From Apostichopus japonicus (lineage: Eukaryota; Echinodermata; Holothuroidea; Aspidochirotida; Stichopodidae), in NCBI RefSeq assembly GCF_037975245.1, contig NC_092580.1:17308001-17372000 (forward strand): a DNA stretch of 64,000 nucleotides, written 5' to 3'. Shown here in pieces: positions 15,201 through 26,395 of the stretch. The stretch's first letter is position 1, and each line of letters opens with the position of its first letter. The notes under the pieces are model-generated. The model was not told the DNA's origin and made no database searches. It worked only from the letters and a program-made list of their open reading frames with translations. Both the position numbers and the translations under genes were made by a program.

Positions 15201-18200
15201 ATCAGAGGTTATAGTCATTGCAGTTTATATATAAACTCTTTTATTATAAAAGAGAACTGTAGTCCACTTGTGAGTTGAGAAACCAATCTCAAAATATTGT
15301 TTCTAAACCTTGTTTATTGATTCAGTGCTCAATATTAATCTGGGATAATCCTCCTTTACTCCAGGAAGTGGATCAAAGTAGGGGGTCTGTGATGTCATTT
15401 TGGCAAATGTTCTTCAAAATTTTATTTTCTAAGAATAGTTTTTTTTCTTGTTGATTAAACTTTAAACTGTGATACTACATGTATATCTGTAGATTACATG
15501 TATATTATTTAGCTCTCAATTTCATCAAAATCCAGCTTTTTGTTTTGTTTAGAATATTATTACTTTTTTTATTTTTGGAAAAGTAATATGAATATTTATG
15601 AGGGGAAACAAAACCCACTTTCAGTTCAATTGTCATTGCTGTTGCCAGATGCATTCACAAAATATCACCAAATTTGAAAATTCATATCTTCACCAGACAA
15701 AATATGATGAGGGGGGGGGGGGGGAAAGGGGACCTAAAGACTCAGAAATATCTAGTACTTTTGCTGAACAATCAAGTATCAGACCCTGGAAAGTCCCTTT
15801 AATGTTTGTGAACAGTTTGTACTGCGTACGGTAGCATACACTTTACATTGTAACCTCAGGCCCTTTAATGTTTGTGAACGGTGTGTACTGTGTACGGTAG
15901 CATACACTTTACATTGTAACCTCAGGCCCTTTAGTGTTTGTGAATGGTACGTACTGTGTAAGGTAGCATGCACTTTACATTGTAACCTCAGGCCCTTTAA
16001 TGTTTGTGAACGGTATGTACTGTGTAAGGTAGCATACACTTTACGTTGTAACCTCAGGCCCTTTAATGTTTGTGAACGGTGTGTACTGTGTACGGTAGCA
16101 TACACGCCACGTTGTAACCTCAGGCCGCATGAATGTTTCCTGTGATACCAGTGTGTCACCCTGTGAAGTTTACTATTACTTGTTTTGATCCAAATGTTAC
16201 TGTTTCAAAATCAGGGTAACCCAGTTTTGGTGACAAAAAATCAGAAACTGAATGGAATTGGTATTGGATAAATGTTACTTCATGTCTTTAACATGAAAAT
16301 TAGATTTCATTCCATGTGCATTTTCTATATATTTAGACTGTACACTTCATACCTTGTTCATAGACTTGTTTAGAAATTGTCAAAATACATATGCAAACAC
16401 ACCAGCAAATCAAATTTCAATTAAATGTTGTGTTTTAGCGATTTTCATCTGAGTTTCACATGTATATATCTTTCTTTTCCTGTCTTTAGACTTCTGGAAA
16501 GTGGTGACAGCAGTGACATAACATTTGTCATTCACGATGTGTATATTCCAGCTCACAGGTGCATCCTCCATGCAAGGTCAACATATTTTGCAGAAATGCT
16601 CTGTATGAAGTGGGCGAATAGATCTTTAGTCAACATAAAGAGTTCTGTGGTAAGAGGTTGGTTTATTTCATCAAGTATAGTTTAACGATGATTGTTAAAA
16701 ATTTGTGATATTTGGACGGCTCCATCCAATAAATATCGGCAAGAAAAGTGCTTAGATTATTTTGAACTATGTCCTCTTGTTCATTCTTGCTCTGTCTGGT
16801 TACTTGCGAATATTGTGATTCTGAGTGTGGCGCTCTTTCAGTATTACTTGTCATTCATATGCAGTTGTTGGTCAACTTTTGTGTGTACAGATTAAGTTGA
16901 ATATCTCAGACAATGAAGGTTGGAATAGCACAAATTGTTATAACACATATTGTCTATTCAAAATAGTGAATTGCAAAGGTCAACTAAAGTCACACCAGAA
17001 AAATGGTTATAAAATCAGTAAAATATTGTTACAGCTGAGTTAGAAACATAAAATGAAAGAAAATAAATTTTGTTTTACATGAAATACAACATTTCTGATA
17101 TTGCATAGCGAAATGCTTTACAAAATGGACAAAGGCAACACAAATGTTAAAATATATGGCAGTTTTGTACTCACAATAACATATTTATTAAGTATTTTCT
17201 GTGAGAACCAACAGGCGTCCTAACGTTTGGAAATTACTAATATAACTAACGAACAGTTCTGTGATTTTAGTATTTAAAAGATCCATCTTACCATTAATGA
17301 AACAGGGACTTCTAAAATACCAAACTGCACAAGTTCTTACTGCAAGCAGATGAAAATATTCCCTCCGTGCTCTTGAAACTTGTTGTAGTTCTTTTTCCAT
17401 TAGAAACCAGGAAATTAATTTGAGAAATTATGTTTAGTTTATACTGCACTCCACAAATTTACTTTGCTCTATTTTTGTATTGATGCAGGTCAGACCAGAA
17501 GCCTTCAGAGCTCTCTTGAGGTACATTTACACAGGTAAGAAGATTTCATTGTACATATTGTGTTTTCTTAATAATACCCTACCCTTCCCCCTCCTGTCCC
17601 CTCGTTTCCCCTCCTTTCCCCTCCTTTCCCCTCCTTTCCCCTCCTTTCCATCCTCCCCACACCTTCACTTTCTCCCTCTTTTACTTAGAGGTGTATAATA
17701 TCCTACAACAAATAAGGAATGCTGTAGTCTGAACTTCAGAGTTTTTTGTACTGGTTAATACTTAAGGTACTTACTGGTTAATACTTAAGGTAATGAAAAA
17801 GAAAAGGTATTTCTTATCTTCTGGTGAACAATATAAAGTAGCGAAGTAATGTAATCATTCAGACTGTTTAGAGTGAATCTATATCTTTGTACAAGTTGCT
17901 GGTAGACATGACAACATTTCTCAGCCAAGAGGGGCCTGGTAATATTCATAGTATGTAGCAACTCAAGATTAAAGTAGAATAAATTTGTATGATATTTCAT
18001 TCACAAGGTTAATATGGGATACAAGCATTGTGGACAATTAAAGTACTATAAAATTCAGAATGATTGGTTTTCATTATTAGTTCTTTGAAAACAATGTTAG
18101 AAATATGTGTCACCAGGGGGGCGGGCTCTGAAATTTTATATATTTATATGATCGTGCCCTTAATTTGACTCACCTATATATGCCACTGGTGCCACCAAAG

Positions 18201-21200
18201 CAAATTACTAGCTCCAGATGGCGCTTACAAATGCCATGACTCTTTTCAGTATCTGTCTCAAGCATTACTTAGTAATTAATCCAGGCAATAACAACCCATG
18301 TGCTCTGATATTTAGATTGGATGGTGTGAGACCTACATAGCATTATAAATTCTAAAACGGTGTACTCCCTCGTGAGTTTGAGATGGAATATCTCGTTTGA
18401 AAATGTAATTTGCCTTTACAATCATCTTTAGGATGCCATGTTATGGAATGAAAAGTGTGAGAAGTGGAATTTTAAGTATTTGAAATTGTCTACACTGATA
18501 GCTGCCAATTACTGTACAAATCACAAGATTGAACCATCAGGACAACTTACAATTACTACAAGAGTTAGGCAAGTCAATCTTTCATAGGAGTATGTTTGTC
18601 AAGACTGCCGCATAAAGGCTCATTGGCAGGTTGGTAGCCAGTAATTCTGAGTGGTGGGGGATGCTGGCGGGAGGGGGGTAATAATAGTTTAAGGAAGCAC
18701 AATATTTGTGTAACTTGTCAAGGTTTTGGTACACGTGGTGATGGCAGGGGGGATGCGTGACATAGTAGTCTGCATTCTGGGAGGCAGAAGGAGATAGGAG
18801 GGCCACATGTAGCCCTCTCATACCCCGATCTTGTCAACAGCCTGTCTCATTGGTTTAGTTTGGAAGTTAAAGGAAAACTGCATTTTGCCTTGAGTATAAA
18901 TCTGATTATTGCATGATCTAATTATTATCGTCCATCTCTCTCTCTATAAATAGGTTATCTTAAGATTTCTCTGGACTGTGTAGACGATTGCATGATGTAA
19001 TTATTATCGTCCTTCTCTCTCTATAAATAGGTTATCTTAAGATTTCTCTGGACTGTGTGGACGATTGCATGATCTAATTATTATCGTCCTTCTCTCTCTA
19101 TAAATAGGTTATCTAAAGATTTCTCTGGACTGTGTGGACGATTGCATGATCTAACTGTTATCGTCCTTCTCTCTCTATAAATAGGTTATCTTAAGATTTC
19201 TCTGGACTGTGTGGACGATTGCATGATCTAATTATTATCGTCCTTCTCTCTCTATAAATAGGTTATTTAAGATTTCTCTGGACTGTGTGGACGATTGCAT
19301 GATCTAATTGTTATCGTCCTTCTCTCTCTATAAATAGGTTATCTTAAGATTTCTCTGGACTGTGTGGACGATTGCATGATCTAATTATTATCGTCCTTCT
19401 CTATCTATAAATAGTTTACCTTAAGATTTCTCTGGACTGTGTGGACGATTGCATGATCTAATTATTATCGTCCTTCTCTATCTATAAATAGTTTACCTTA
19501 AGATTTCTCTGGACTGTGTGGACGATTGCATGATCTAATTATTATCGTCCTTCTCTCTCTATAAATAGGCTATCTTAAGATTTCTCTGGACTGTGTGGAC
19601 GATTGCATGATCTAATTATGATCGTCCTTCTCTCTCTATAAATAGGCTATCTTAAGATTTCTCTGGACTGTGTGGACAATTGCATGATCTAATTATGATC
19701 GTCCTTCTCTCTCTATAAGTAGGTTATCTTATGATTTCTCTGGACTGTGTGGACTATAGCAAGATCTAATTATTATCGTCCTTCTCTATCTATAAATAGG
19801 TTATTTAAGATTTCTCTGGACTGTGTGGACGATTGCATGATCTAATTATTATCGTCCTTCTCTATCTATAAATAGGTTATCTTAAGATTTCTCTGGACTG
19901 TGTGGACGATAGCAAGATCTAATTATTATCGTCCTTCTCTATCTATAAATAGGTTATCTTAAGATTTCTCTGGACTGTGTGGACGATTGCAAGATCTAAT
20001 TATGATCGTCCTTCTCTCTCTATAAATAGGCTATCTTAAGATTTCTCTGGACTGTGTGGACAATTGCATGATCTAATTATGATCGTCCTTCTCTATCTAT
20101 AAATAGGTTATCTTATGATTTCTCTGGACTGTGTGGACGATAGCAAGATCTAATTATTATCGTCCTTCTCTATCTATAAATAGGTTATCTTAAGATTTCT
20201 CTGGACTGTGTGGACGATTGTCTACGTTTCGCAAAGCAGTGTCAGATGGCCTCGCTTATAGAACTGATAAACAAGAGGCTTGATATCATTGAAAAATTTG
20301 GTAAGTCATGAACAAACTTGATTTAATTGAAAAGTAGTGAAATTTTACTTTGGAAAAGAAATTGGTTTTTGCAAAGGTGCAATGCTGTAATATATATTTG
20401 TTATAAACTTATGAACAAAAGGTGGCCATTCGTGTTGGAAAACAGAAATCCTATCTATAGAATTTTACTACCATGCACCCTCACTGCATTTTGTCTGCAT
20501 CTAAGGGACCATGGCTTCTGTTGATTGAAGCATTTCCTCAGTCATGGAAATTTATGAAGCAGCCAAGACCTTCAGCAGAAATGGTGGATAAAAAGGATGA
20601 TCTTGAACTCCATGAAAAGGTTATCCTTAGTAATGCCATAACGATATAAAGTCTCATGACAACTCTTGTTACACGTATAGTCTTTAATGTTTGATTTCAT
20701 TTGATCATAAAAAGGTAGAAATTTATTTAGCATAAATTTGAGCAGTATGAAAAGATCTTAGGCTGACTTGTTTTGCCTAACATGGTAACAGATTGTTTCT
20801 TTTTTTTAACTGTGTAGTGCCACAGAAACCTGGGACAGAAATAAATATGCTCAGTATAGAACCAGATCAAAGTGACTCCGAGCTGCGAAATGACTTTGAT
20901 CAACTCGCCGAACTCGCCGTACCACCGAACTTGAGACGCTTGGTAGGTTTCACATCATAATTGATTATGCAAAATGTCCAGCAGTTGAATTTAACATGAC
21001 AGTGTTGTATAGTCTACTGAAGAAATGTAGTTGATAGAAGAAAACAAATTTTTTCTTGGCATAATGGCAAGAGTTTTCTGTTTGTCATGACACAACCTCT
21101 ATAGATGTTGTGAGGGTTTGAATGTCACTGGCTACCACCTTTAATTAATACCGGGCCGGGGGTGCATGTCCTTAACCTGTGCTTAACTCGTTTGAGTGAA

Positions 21201-24200
21201 TAAGCTGATGAAACTTGACAGTACTGAGTTATACTGTATATTTTACAGCTAGCTAGGGCCCCTTTCATGTTCCCCTCGGTCATCTCTCTTTTCAGTAACT
21301 CTTTAAGTACAAGTGGAGTATGAAATGAGTTGTTGTGATTATTGAGAACCACCAACAAGCTACAACATTTGATCACCTCACTCACCCGTTTACTTAATTT
21401 CTGACGTCTGTAAAAATGTCCGATGTTTTCAACAGCATGGAACTAATATAGTTTTATGTGTGAAAGTGTCAACATGTGACATTAAATTTGCAAATTTGAT
21501 TCTTGCTCCTCTAAAACAATTGAATGTTAAATATTATTATTACGTGGTTATTTATATAGCGCATAATCCACAAGTTCTATGCGCTTTACAATTAACCCTG
21601 GTCATTGGTAACTTGTCACACCTACACACCAAAGTGTGCACAATTCAAACAATCTCTCGTGGGGCACAACAGTGCACCACAGCCACGTGTCCCCTGGGGG
21701 ACTTCCCATAGGGTGCAGCACAAATCGGTACATGCAACTATATTTAGAAGTCACCTCGCAAGTCCCCATTTATACACCTGGGTGAAGAGAGGCAATGGAG
21801 ATAAAGTGCCTTGCCCAAGGACACAATGCAATGTTCTGGCCAGGGCTAGAACCTGTAATCCTTAGATCACATGTCCACTGCCTTAACCACTTGACCACAG
21901 CGCCCTCACAATATTTGTGTTACATTTGCATAATATTTGGTTGCATTTTTTAGATGGATATTCATGATATACCATTCTATGGTGAAGTTCAAGACGCCCC
22001 ACCATTTGCTGATATCTGCTTCTTACTAGAAGGATACCACTTTTATTGCCATCAGGTATGTTTGTTTCTTCTCATGCCTCCCAAAAATTTGATCCATATA
22101 CTCACAGATGACATTTGAATTTAGTTGATATGACCACGTGATGTCTTAATGAAACGGCAACACAATTGCTGTAGTATACTGACTGCTCAAAATGGTTTCA
22201 GTTTAAAGTGGATCTTTACTTTCATGGGTTTCAACATAAGTTTCTTATTTGCACCATTAGGGAATCAAATTTAACTCTTAATATTGGTATGGATATAACT
22301 GAACTAAGCAATCACACTATGTTTCTTATACCCAAAGTATAAGACAGACTTGCTTAATAATAGTCATCTTGAAAGCTTTTCTTTAACACCATGAAGTCTC
22401 AGAAATTGGAAGAAAGAATAACCAAAATAAGAAAATGGAAAGTATTGCCATGCAGTTGAGTATTCCCCAACACCATATAGTTATGATCACACTTAAATTA
22501 TTGGCTTAAAACTTACCCATCCACTGCATCTTTGAAAACTTCTCACTATTAACCTGTCTTTCCGCTGCCAACCACTTAGCACAAAAGGAAAAATTTTTTG
22601 CCTAACTTTCTCTCCTACAAATTGTAACTAACCTGAAACACATGAGTCTTTGCAACATCAATATGACATCTCTGATCAATCGTTGAATACAGATTGGTTA
22701 AGCAAAATTCAGTATTTCTAAGCACATCTTAAACACTTTGCCTTCGTTCCACCCTCTCGTATTTATGTTTCATCCTTTCCAGATCTTTTTCAGAAGAAGA
22801 AGTGACTACTTCAAAGCTCTTTTAACAGACCACTTTGGAGAAACAGAGGAAGACAGTATGTCTGCACTGCCTGTAATAAGGTTGCATGATATATCTGCGA
22901 AGATCTTCTCCAAAGTTGTTTACTACATGTACACAGATACAGTTGAGGTAATCTCCCTCCCTACCCCCTCCCACCCCTCCCTCTCTCTCTTGCCATCACA
23001 ATCTCAAAAGGAACTGCCAAACACCAAAGATGAAATCAGTTTCAGGTTGTCAAAGTACTAAAATGGACAAAGAATTTCAAATCTTGTAGGTTTTGTAGTG
23101 ATAAGCTTGTAATTTTTTGAAATGTAATTCAATATTCTGTCAAGACATTGATATGTCAATTTCTGTTTATCTAATGGACATGGAATTCGTACCGGTTTAG
23201 TAAATGCTGTGTCTACTGTAGCTGTGATGACCTGAGGGGTAACTAGTTTCTTAATTTGCTTGTGAAATCATTCAGTGGGCAGATAGTCACATGTCTTTGG
23301 ATAAGGTAAGGGGGCAGGAGGGGTTGGGAAGGAACAAGATACCTGTAAAGGGAGTTTTGCAGATGCCTTCATATCTTGTCATTTATATAAATATTTTCTC
23401 TATGTTTGCATATTTTGGTCAAAGGCTGAAAAGAACCACATTTATAGTAATTCCATCTTGAACAGTATATAACCCTTGTATTCTCTGCCATTTTTCTCTG
23501 CATCAGATCCTGACACTATTTCATTCATGACCATATTGACACTCAACTATTACAGTATATAGTTTTTTTTTCAAAATGTAGCAGCTTAATATCTGCTTTT
23601 GGATTCTTCAAAGTAATATGTTTAATTTTTCATTTTAAGACTTAAATTCTTGCTAGGGTCTTCCTGTATAGCTGTATTTTGTACATTGATTTTGCCACAA
23701 TATGATTTTATGTACCATACTGGTCCACTGTAGGGGGGGGGGGAGGGGGGACAGCAACCGCAAGCCTAATCAGTAGTTCATCAAACTTGACACAGAAATA
23801 TATAGAGTGAGGCTTGCACTTAAAATGTTTTGCAAATATAGAAACAGTACTATTAACTTTTTATATCACAAAAGTTGTCTTATTTGGAGGAAACAGTTGA
23901 AAGAACTGGGTTAAATTGAAGCGGGCAAATGGTTGTTACCGCAAATATGTCAGAGTTATAGCCTCACGTAAGTGTTCAATGACGTGTGGATATCCCATGG
24001 TGGCTAAGAATATGTTTCAAGGTTAAAACCGTAAGCCAAACTCATCTTTAAGAAACTGATATTGATAATTACATGATGATTTGATGAATATGTAATATTA
24101 TGCTTGCACTCAAAAATGAAATAGCAGATCATCATAAGTGATATTAAATAATTGGTATACATTTTTTCCCTCCAGAATTTGAACGATGTTTCGGCCTACG

Positions 24201-25329
24201 AGCTCCTGTGTAATGCAGATCTATTTCTTCTGCCTGGCCTGAAGAAGCAGTGCGCCAATGAAATTGCTAACCACTTCACCGATGAAAATGTAATCAGCGT
24301 TCTTCAGATTGCAAGAATGTTTAATTTGATAAAGCTTGAAGACCAGTGTGCGGAATTCATGGCCAATATTCTAAGTTTGGTAAGTTAGCTAATATTAAGA
24401 AGAAATGATATAACTAAAAATTTACTTATATTTGAAGGTATGTCACAAAATTTGTTTGAAACAATTTTGAACTTTTTTTTTCTATTTCATCGATCGTGCT
24501 ATATATAGAGGTCACACTGTATACAATATTTGAGTTTAGTCATTACCTCTTTGATGATGAATCCACTGTTTTTGCAGTTAACTGTTAGCATATTTTTGTT
24601 TCTTCTCGTTTTCTTTTTTGGGCTTGAAGGGGGCGAGAAGGAAGTGGTGGTGTTGAAATAATTTTTGCACCACAACATCAGGACTTATCCAAAATAAAAA
24701 TGCAATTAGAAAATTAGCTGTTCTAATGATTACATTGTTAAGGGAATCACTAGGTGGGGATCAGGGATGTACAAAAATTGTTTGTGTGAAGAGCCTGTAA
24801 AAAAATTTGATTCCTGTAGGAAATTTGAATGGGGTCTCTCTTTACTTGTTTAAACAAGTTGTTACTTAATGTGATCATTGCCCAACTTTTCTGTCCCCAT
24901 TTTTGCTGCTTTATCTTTTCAAATTATTAAGTCCCCCCCTGTTACTATCTCTCAGGTTGCACTTTGTCCCTGCCTGCTTGTAATGCCCCCTCCCCATACC
25001 TCCCCATCCCTCCCCATCACTCTGGCAGCATTTACTCTGTGATTCTGTCAACTAATGTAAAGAGTAAAGAGAATTATCTTAAAAATTATTTAAAATGAAA
25101 AATGTTTCTTTCGATTATCCAGCTGATTGGGAAGCAAGAGTTTGCAGACCTGATTGTTGAAGACTCCCAGAGTGTCACTAAACGTCAAGAAATTGACTCC
25201 ATTCCTATCGTAGACGATATTCGGTACCACATCTCCAGCTCGGTACAGACTCTGAGTGCTGTACAAGAAGCCCAGGAGAAGCTTGCAGAGCTTGACAATC
25301 TCCTTCAAGAGTTGGGTTTGGATTGTTAG
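9149..25329 (+). CDS. ABTB1: Ankyrin repeat and BTB/POZ domain-containing protein 1 (12 exons, complete)
   Basis: Twelve exons join with consistent phases into 1446 nt (481 residues plus stop), close to the roughly 478 residues of vertebrate ABTB1/BPOZ. Order: N-terminal ankyrin repeats (exons 1-4; DKWDSTPLYYACLCGH is nearly identical to the vertebrate protein), first BTB/POZ (exons 5-6), linker (exons 7-8), second BTB/POZ (exons 9-10), BACK-like helical region (exon 11), and a C-terminal helix ending GLDC as in vertebrates (exon 12). The family is known for roles as a CUL3 substrate adaptor and in eEF1A turnover; that role here is by homology only. The start is the ATG at 9149 because MDRSDVFLCC matches the vertebrate N-terminus. 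Exons: 9149-9204, 12260-12322, 13488-13543, 14862-15006, 16490-16649, 17489-17534, 20184-20300, 20818-20942, 21954-22055, 22783-22947, 24176-24379, 25123-25329. Intron 6 carries an array of decoy copies of the exon 7 start. Confidence 0.95.
10292..11754. mobile_element. Kolobok-like TTAA element with THAP remnant, in ABTB1 intron 1
   Basis: The sequence is bounded by TTAA at 10292-10295 and 11751-11754. The inverted termini begin AGAGGTTATGAAATGAAAA on both ends. TTAA target duplication plus a THAP zinc-finger fragment (10622-10717) is the combination described for Kolobok transposons. The 1455-bp body has no intact transposase. On the minus strand at about 11500-11290 an acidic, Glu/Ser-rich reading resembles the N-terminus of the P2X7-like proteins carried by such elements (see 61741-62960); that part is weak. 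Confidence 0.75.
10622..10717 (+). pseudogene. THAP zinc-finger fragment (transposase remnant)
   Basis: The ATG frame reads MPSRYVVSCCSTTSK followed by an AFPKDD segment. This matches the start of a THAP domain (M-P-x-x-C-V-x-x-C ... F-P-x-D), but the first zinc ligand Cys is Tyr. A TGA at 10718-10720 stands where the family has the invariant Trp, and the frame continues as TRLAQNT. Two damaging changes at key positions mark it as dead. Confidence 0.65.
12260..12322 (+). CDS. ABTB1: ABTB1 exon 2
   Basis: Acceptor TTTTTTTTTCTAG and donor CT|GTAAGT. Encodes YLVEVKEVDVNIRDKWDSTP within the ankyrin region; DKWDSTP is shared with vertebrate ABTB1. Confidence 0.93.
13488..13543 (+). CDS. ABTB1: ABTB1 exon 3
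   Basis: Acceptor CTCCTACATTACAG and donor G|GTAAGT. Encodes YYACLCGHKELVQFLLEC, the second ankyrin helix pair. Confidence 0.94.
14862..15006 (+). CDS. ABTB1: ABTB1 exon 4
   Basis: Acceptor TATCTATCAAG and donor CA|GTAAGC. Encodes GAKCEAKTFDGERCLYGALT and the linker up to FLRQ, matching the vertebrate GARCEANTFDGERCLYGAL region. Confidence 0.94.
15793..16130. repeat. 66-bp minisatellite, about 5 copies, in ABTB1 intron 4
   Basis: CCCTTTAATG-type starts recur at 15795, 15861, 15927, 15993 and 16059, exactly 66 bp apart, with a partial unit near 16125. Because 66 is a multiple of three the minus strand stays open for 126 codons as a 22-residue repeat. No homology, intron position and the antisense orientation argue against a gene. 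Confidence 0.9.
16490..16649 (+). CDS. ABTB1: ABTB1 exon 5 (first BTB domain)
   Basis: Acceptor TTTTCCTGTCTTTAG and donor GTG|GTAAGA. Encodes the start of the first BTB/POZ domain: SDITFVIHDVYIPAHRCIL, then ARSTYFAEML, the classic BTB D-V-x-F-V ... H-x-x-I-L-x-A-R-S-x-Y-F pattern. Confidence 0.95.
17489..17534 (+). CDS. ABTB1: ABTB1 exon 6
   Basis: Short exon with acceptor TTGATGCAG and donor ACAG|GTAAGA. Encodes VRPEAFRALLRYIYTG, the end of the first BTB domain (x-F-x-x-L-L-x-Y-x-Y-T-G). It ends in phase 1, so the next exon must supply GT to complete Gly. Confidence 0.95.
17575..17685 (+). repeat. Pyrimidine tract with 10-bp CTTTCCCCTC repeats
   Basis: An almost pure C/T stretch just downstream of the exon 6 donor, built of repeated CTTTCCCCTC. 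Low-complexity intronic sequence. Confidence 0.85.
18909..20183 (+). repeat. Tandem array of ~16 decoy 3' splice sites plus partial exon 7 copies, ABTB1 intron 6
   Basis: A unit of about 76-78 bp is repeated about 16 times. Each unit has a pyrimidine-rich tract ending CTATAAATAG (a few TATAAATAG-TTTACC or ATAAGTAG variants) and then GTTATCTTAAGATTTCTCTG and GACTGTGTGGAC, i.e. the acceptor and first ~40 nt of the real exon 7 at 20184. Every unit I read keeps TAG at the splice position. In the frame set by exon 6 the copies read Y-L-K-I-S-L-D-C-V-D-D and then hit a stop (GCATGATCTAA or AGCAAGATCTAA), so use of any decoy would truncate the protein after the first BTB domain. Copies 5 and 12 are shifted by short deletions and also stop. 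Confidence 0.95.
20184..20300 (+). CDS. ABTB1: ABTB1 exon 7 (true copy at the end of the array)
   Basis: Acceptor CTATAAATAG, donor TTTG|GTAAGT, 117 nt, phase 1 to phase 1. Encodes YLKISLDCVDDCLRFAKQCQ and on to DIIEKF; vertebrate ABTB1 has VSDCERLAKQCQ here. Only this last unit continues past GACGATTG into TCTACGTTTCGC. Confidence 0.95.
20818..20942 (+). CDS. ABTB1: ABTB1 exon 8
   Basis: Acceptor TTTTAACTGTGTAG and donor TTG|GTAGGT. Encodes the linker between the BTB domains, VPQKPGTEINMLSIEP then LAELAVPPNLRRL, alignable with the vertebrate LTIEPPPADPRLREDMALLA linker. Confidence 0.93.
21527..21905 (-). repeat. tRNA-derived SINE in ABTB1 intron 8
   Basis: Read on the minus strand it starts GAGGGCGCTGTGGTCAAGTG, an A-box-like region with GTGGTTAAGG, then a B-box-like GGTTCTAGCCC. 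The body contains CCTTGGGCAAGGCACTTTA, and the tail is GCGCTATATAAATAACC then an (ATT)n end. This is the head-body-tail plan of metazoan SINEs with a LINE-derived GCGCTATATAAAT tail. Confidence 0.88.
21954..22055 (+). CDS. ABTB1: ABTB1 exon 9 (second BTB domain start)
   Basis: Acceptor GCATTTTTTAG and donor CAG|GTATGT. Encodes MDIHDIPFYGEVQDAPPFAD then ICFLLEGYHFYCHQ, the start of the second BTB/POZ domain. Confidence 0.94.
22783..22947 (+). CDS. ABTB1: ABTB1 exon 10 (second BTB domain)
   Basis: Acceptor CATCCTTTCCAG and donor GAG|GTAATC. Encodes IFFRRRSDYFKALLTDHFGE up to VVYYMYTDTVE; vertebrate ABTB1 has FFCGRSDYFRALLDDHF and VLYYMYSD here. Confidence 0.95.
24176..24379 (+). CDS. ABTB1: ABTB1 exon 11 (BACK-like region)
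   Basis: Acceptor TTTTTTCCCTCCAG and donor TTG|GTAAGT. Encodes 68 residues including YELLCNADLFLLPGLKKQC and LIKLEDQCAEFMA, aligned with vertebrate VADMYLLPGLKRLCG and LEDQCTEYMA. Confidence 0.95.
25123..25329 (+). CDS. ABTB1: ABTB1 exon 12 (C-terminus)
   Basis: Acceptor TTTCGATTATCCAG. Encodes 68 residues and the stop, including RQEIDSIPIVDDIRYHISSS and the terminal GLDC, shared with the vertebrate C-terminus (RQETDSIPLVDDIRFHVAS ... GLDC). Confidence 0.96.
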   Translation: MIGKQEFADLIVEDSQSVTKRQEIDSIPIVDDIRYHISSSVQTLSAVQEAQEKLAELDNLLQELGLDC

Positions 25330-25529
25330 GATACACATGAATAATTCATGTTTAATTAACATGAAATGACACATACTGTATGCATGTATGAAACTTCTCA
25401 GAACGGATTTTATTTACTCTGCGTATATGAATCAGCTGATAACACTTCATTGCTTAAATGTTCAGAAAGAGTTACTACAAAGTGAGGGTTCTTTTCATTC
25501 AAAAGGTGCAATTAACCATTTAAGGTTTA

Positions 25530-26395
25530 ACAGTTGTAACAGGTAGGAACTTAGTAGCAACTATAACAGGGTATATATACATAGTAGCAACTGTAACAGA
25601 TATATACATAGTAGCAGCTATAACAGGTAGACACTTAGTAGTAGCTATAACAGGTAGGAACTTAATAGCAACTATAACTGGTAGACATTTAGTAACAGGT
25701 GTAACAGGTAGACACTCAGTAGCAACTATAACAGGTATATATACAAAGTAGCAACTATAACAGGTAGACACTTAGTAGCAGCTGTAACAGATAGAAACTT
25801 AGTAGCATCTGTAATAGATATATATATACACATCTTGGCAACTATAACAGGTTTATACATAGTAGCAACCATATCAGGTAGACAGTTAGTATCAAATGTA
25901 ACAGGCAGACATTTAGCAGCAACTATAGTAGGTATACACATAGTATCAACTATAATAGATGCACACATAGTATCAATTATACAGGATACAGACATAGTAG
26001 CAACTATAACAGATACACACATAGCAACTAATAGATACACACATAGTAGCAACTATAATAGATAAACACATAGTATCAACTATAATAGAAAAACACATAG
26101 TATCAACTATAATGGATCCACACATAGTAGCAACTATAACAGATACACACATAGTAGCAACTAATAGATACACACATAGTAGCAACTATAATAGATAAAC
26201 ACATAGTAGCAACTATAATAGATACACACATAGTAGCAACTATAATAGATACACACATAGTAGCAACTATAATAGAAACACACATAGTAGCAACTATAAC
26301 AGATACACATAGTAAAAACTATAATAGATACACACATAGTAGTAACAATAATAGATACACACATAGTAGCAACTATGACAGATATAGCAGCAATC
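25530..26395. repeat. Minisatellite of ~24-27-bp units, 3' of ABTB1
   Basis: Degenerate units of the form AGCAACTATAACAG-GATACACACATAGT run for about 870 bp. Units are more diverged at the left (ACAGGTAGACACTTAGTAGC) and more uniform at the right. It starts about 200 bp after the ABTB1 stop and may lie in the 3' UTR. The several open frames over it are repeat artefacts. Confidence 0.92.

Noticed and set aside
18909-20183. Regularly spaced repeats resembling a CRISPR array
   Set aside because: Units are contiguous and near-identical over their full ~77 bp with no unique spacers, and lie in an intron of an animal gene.
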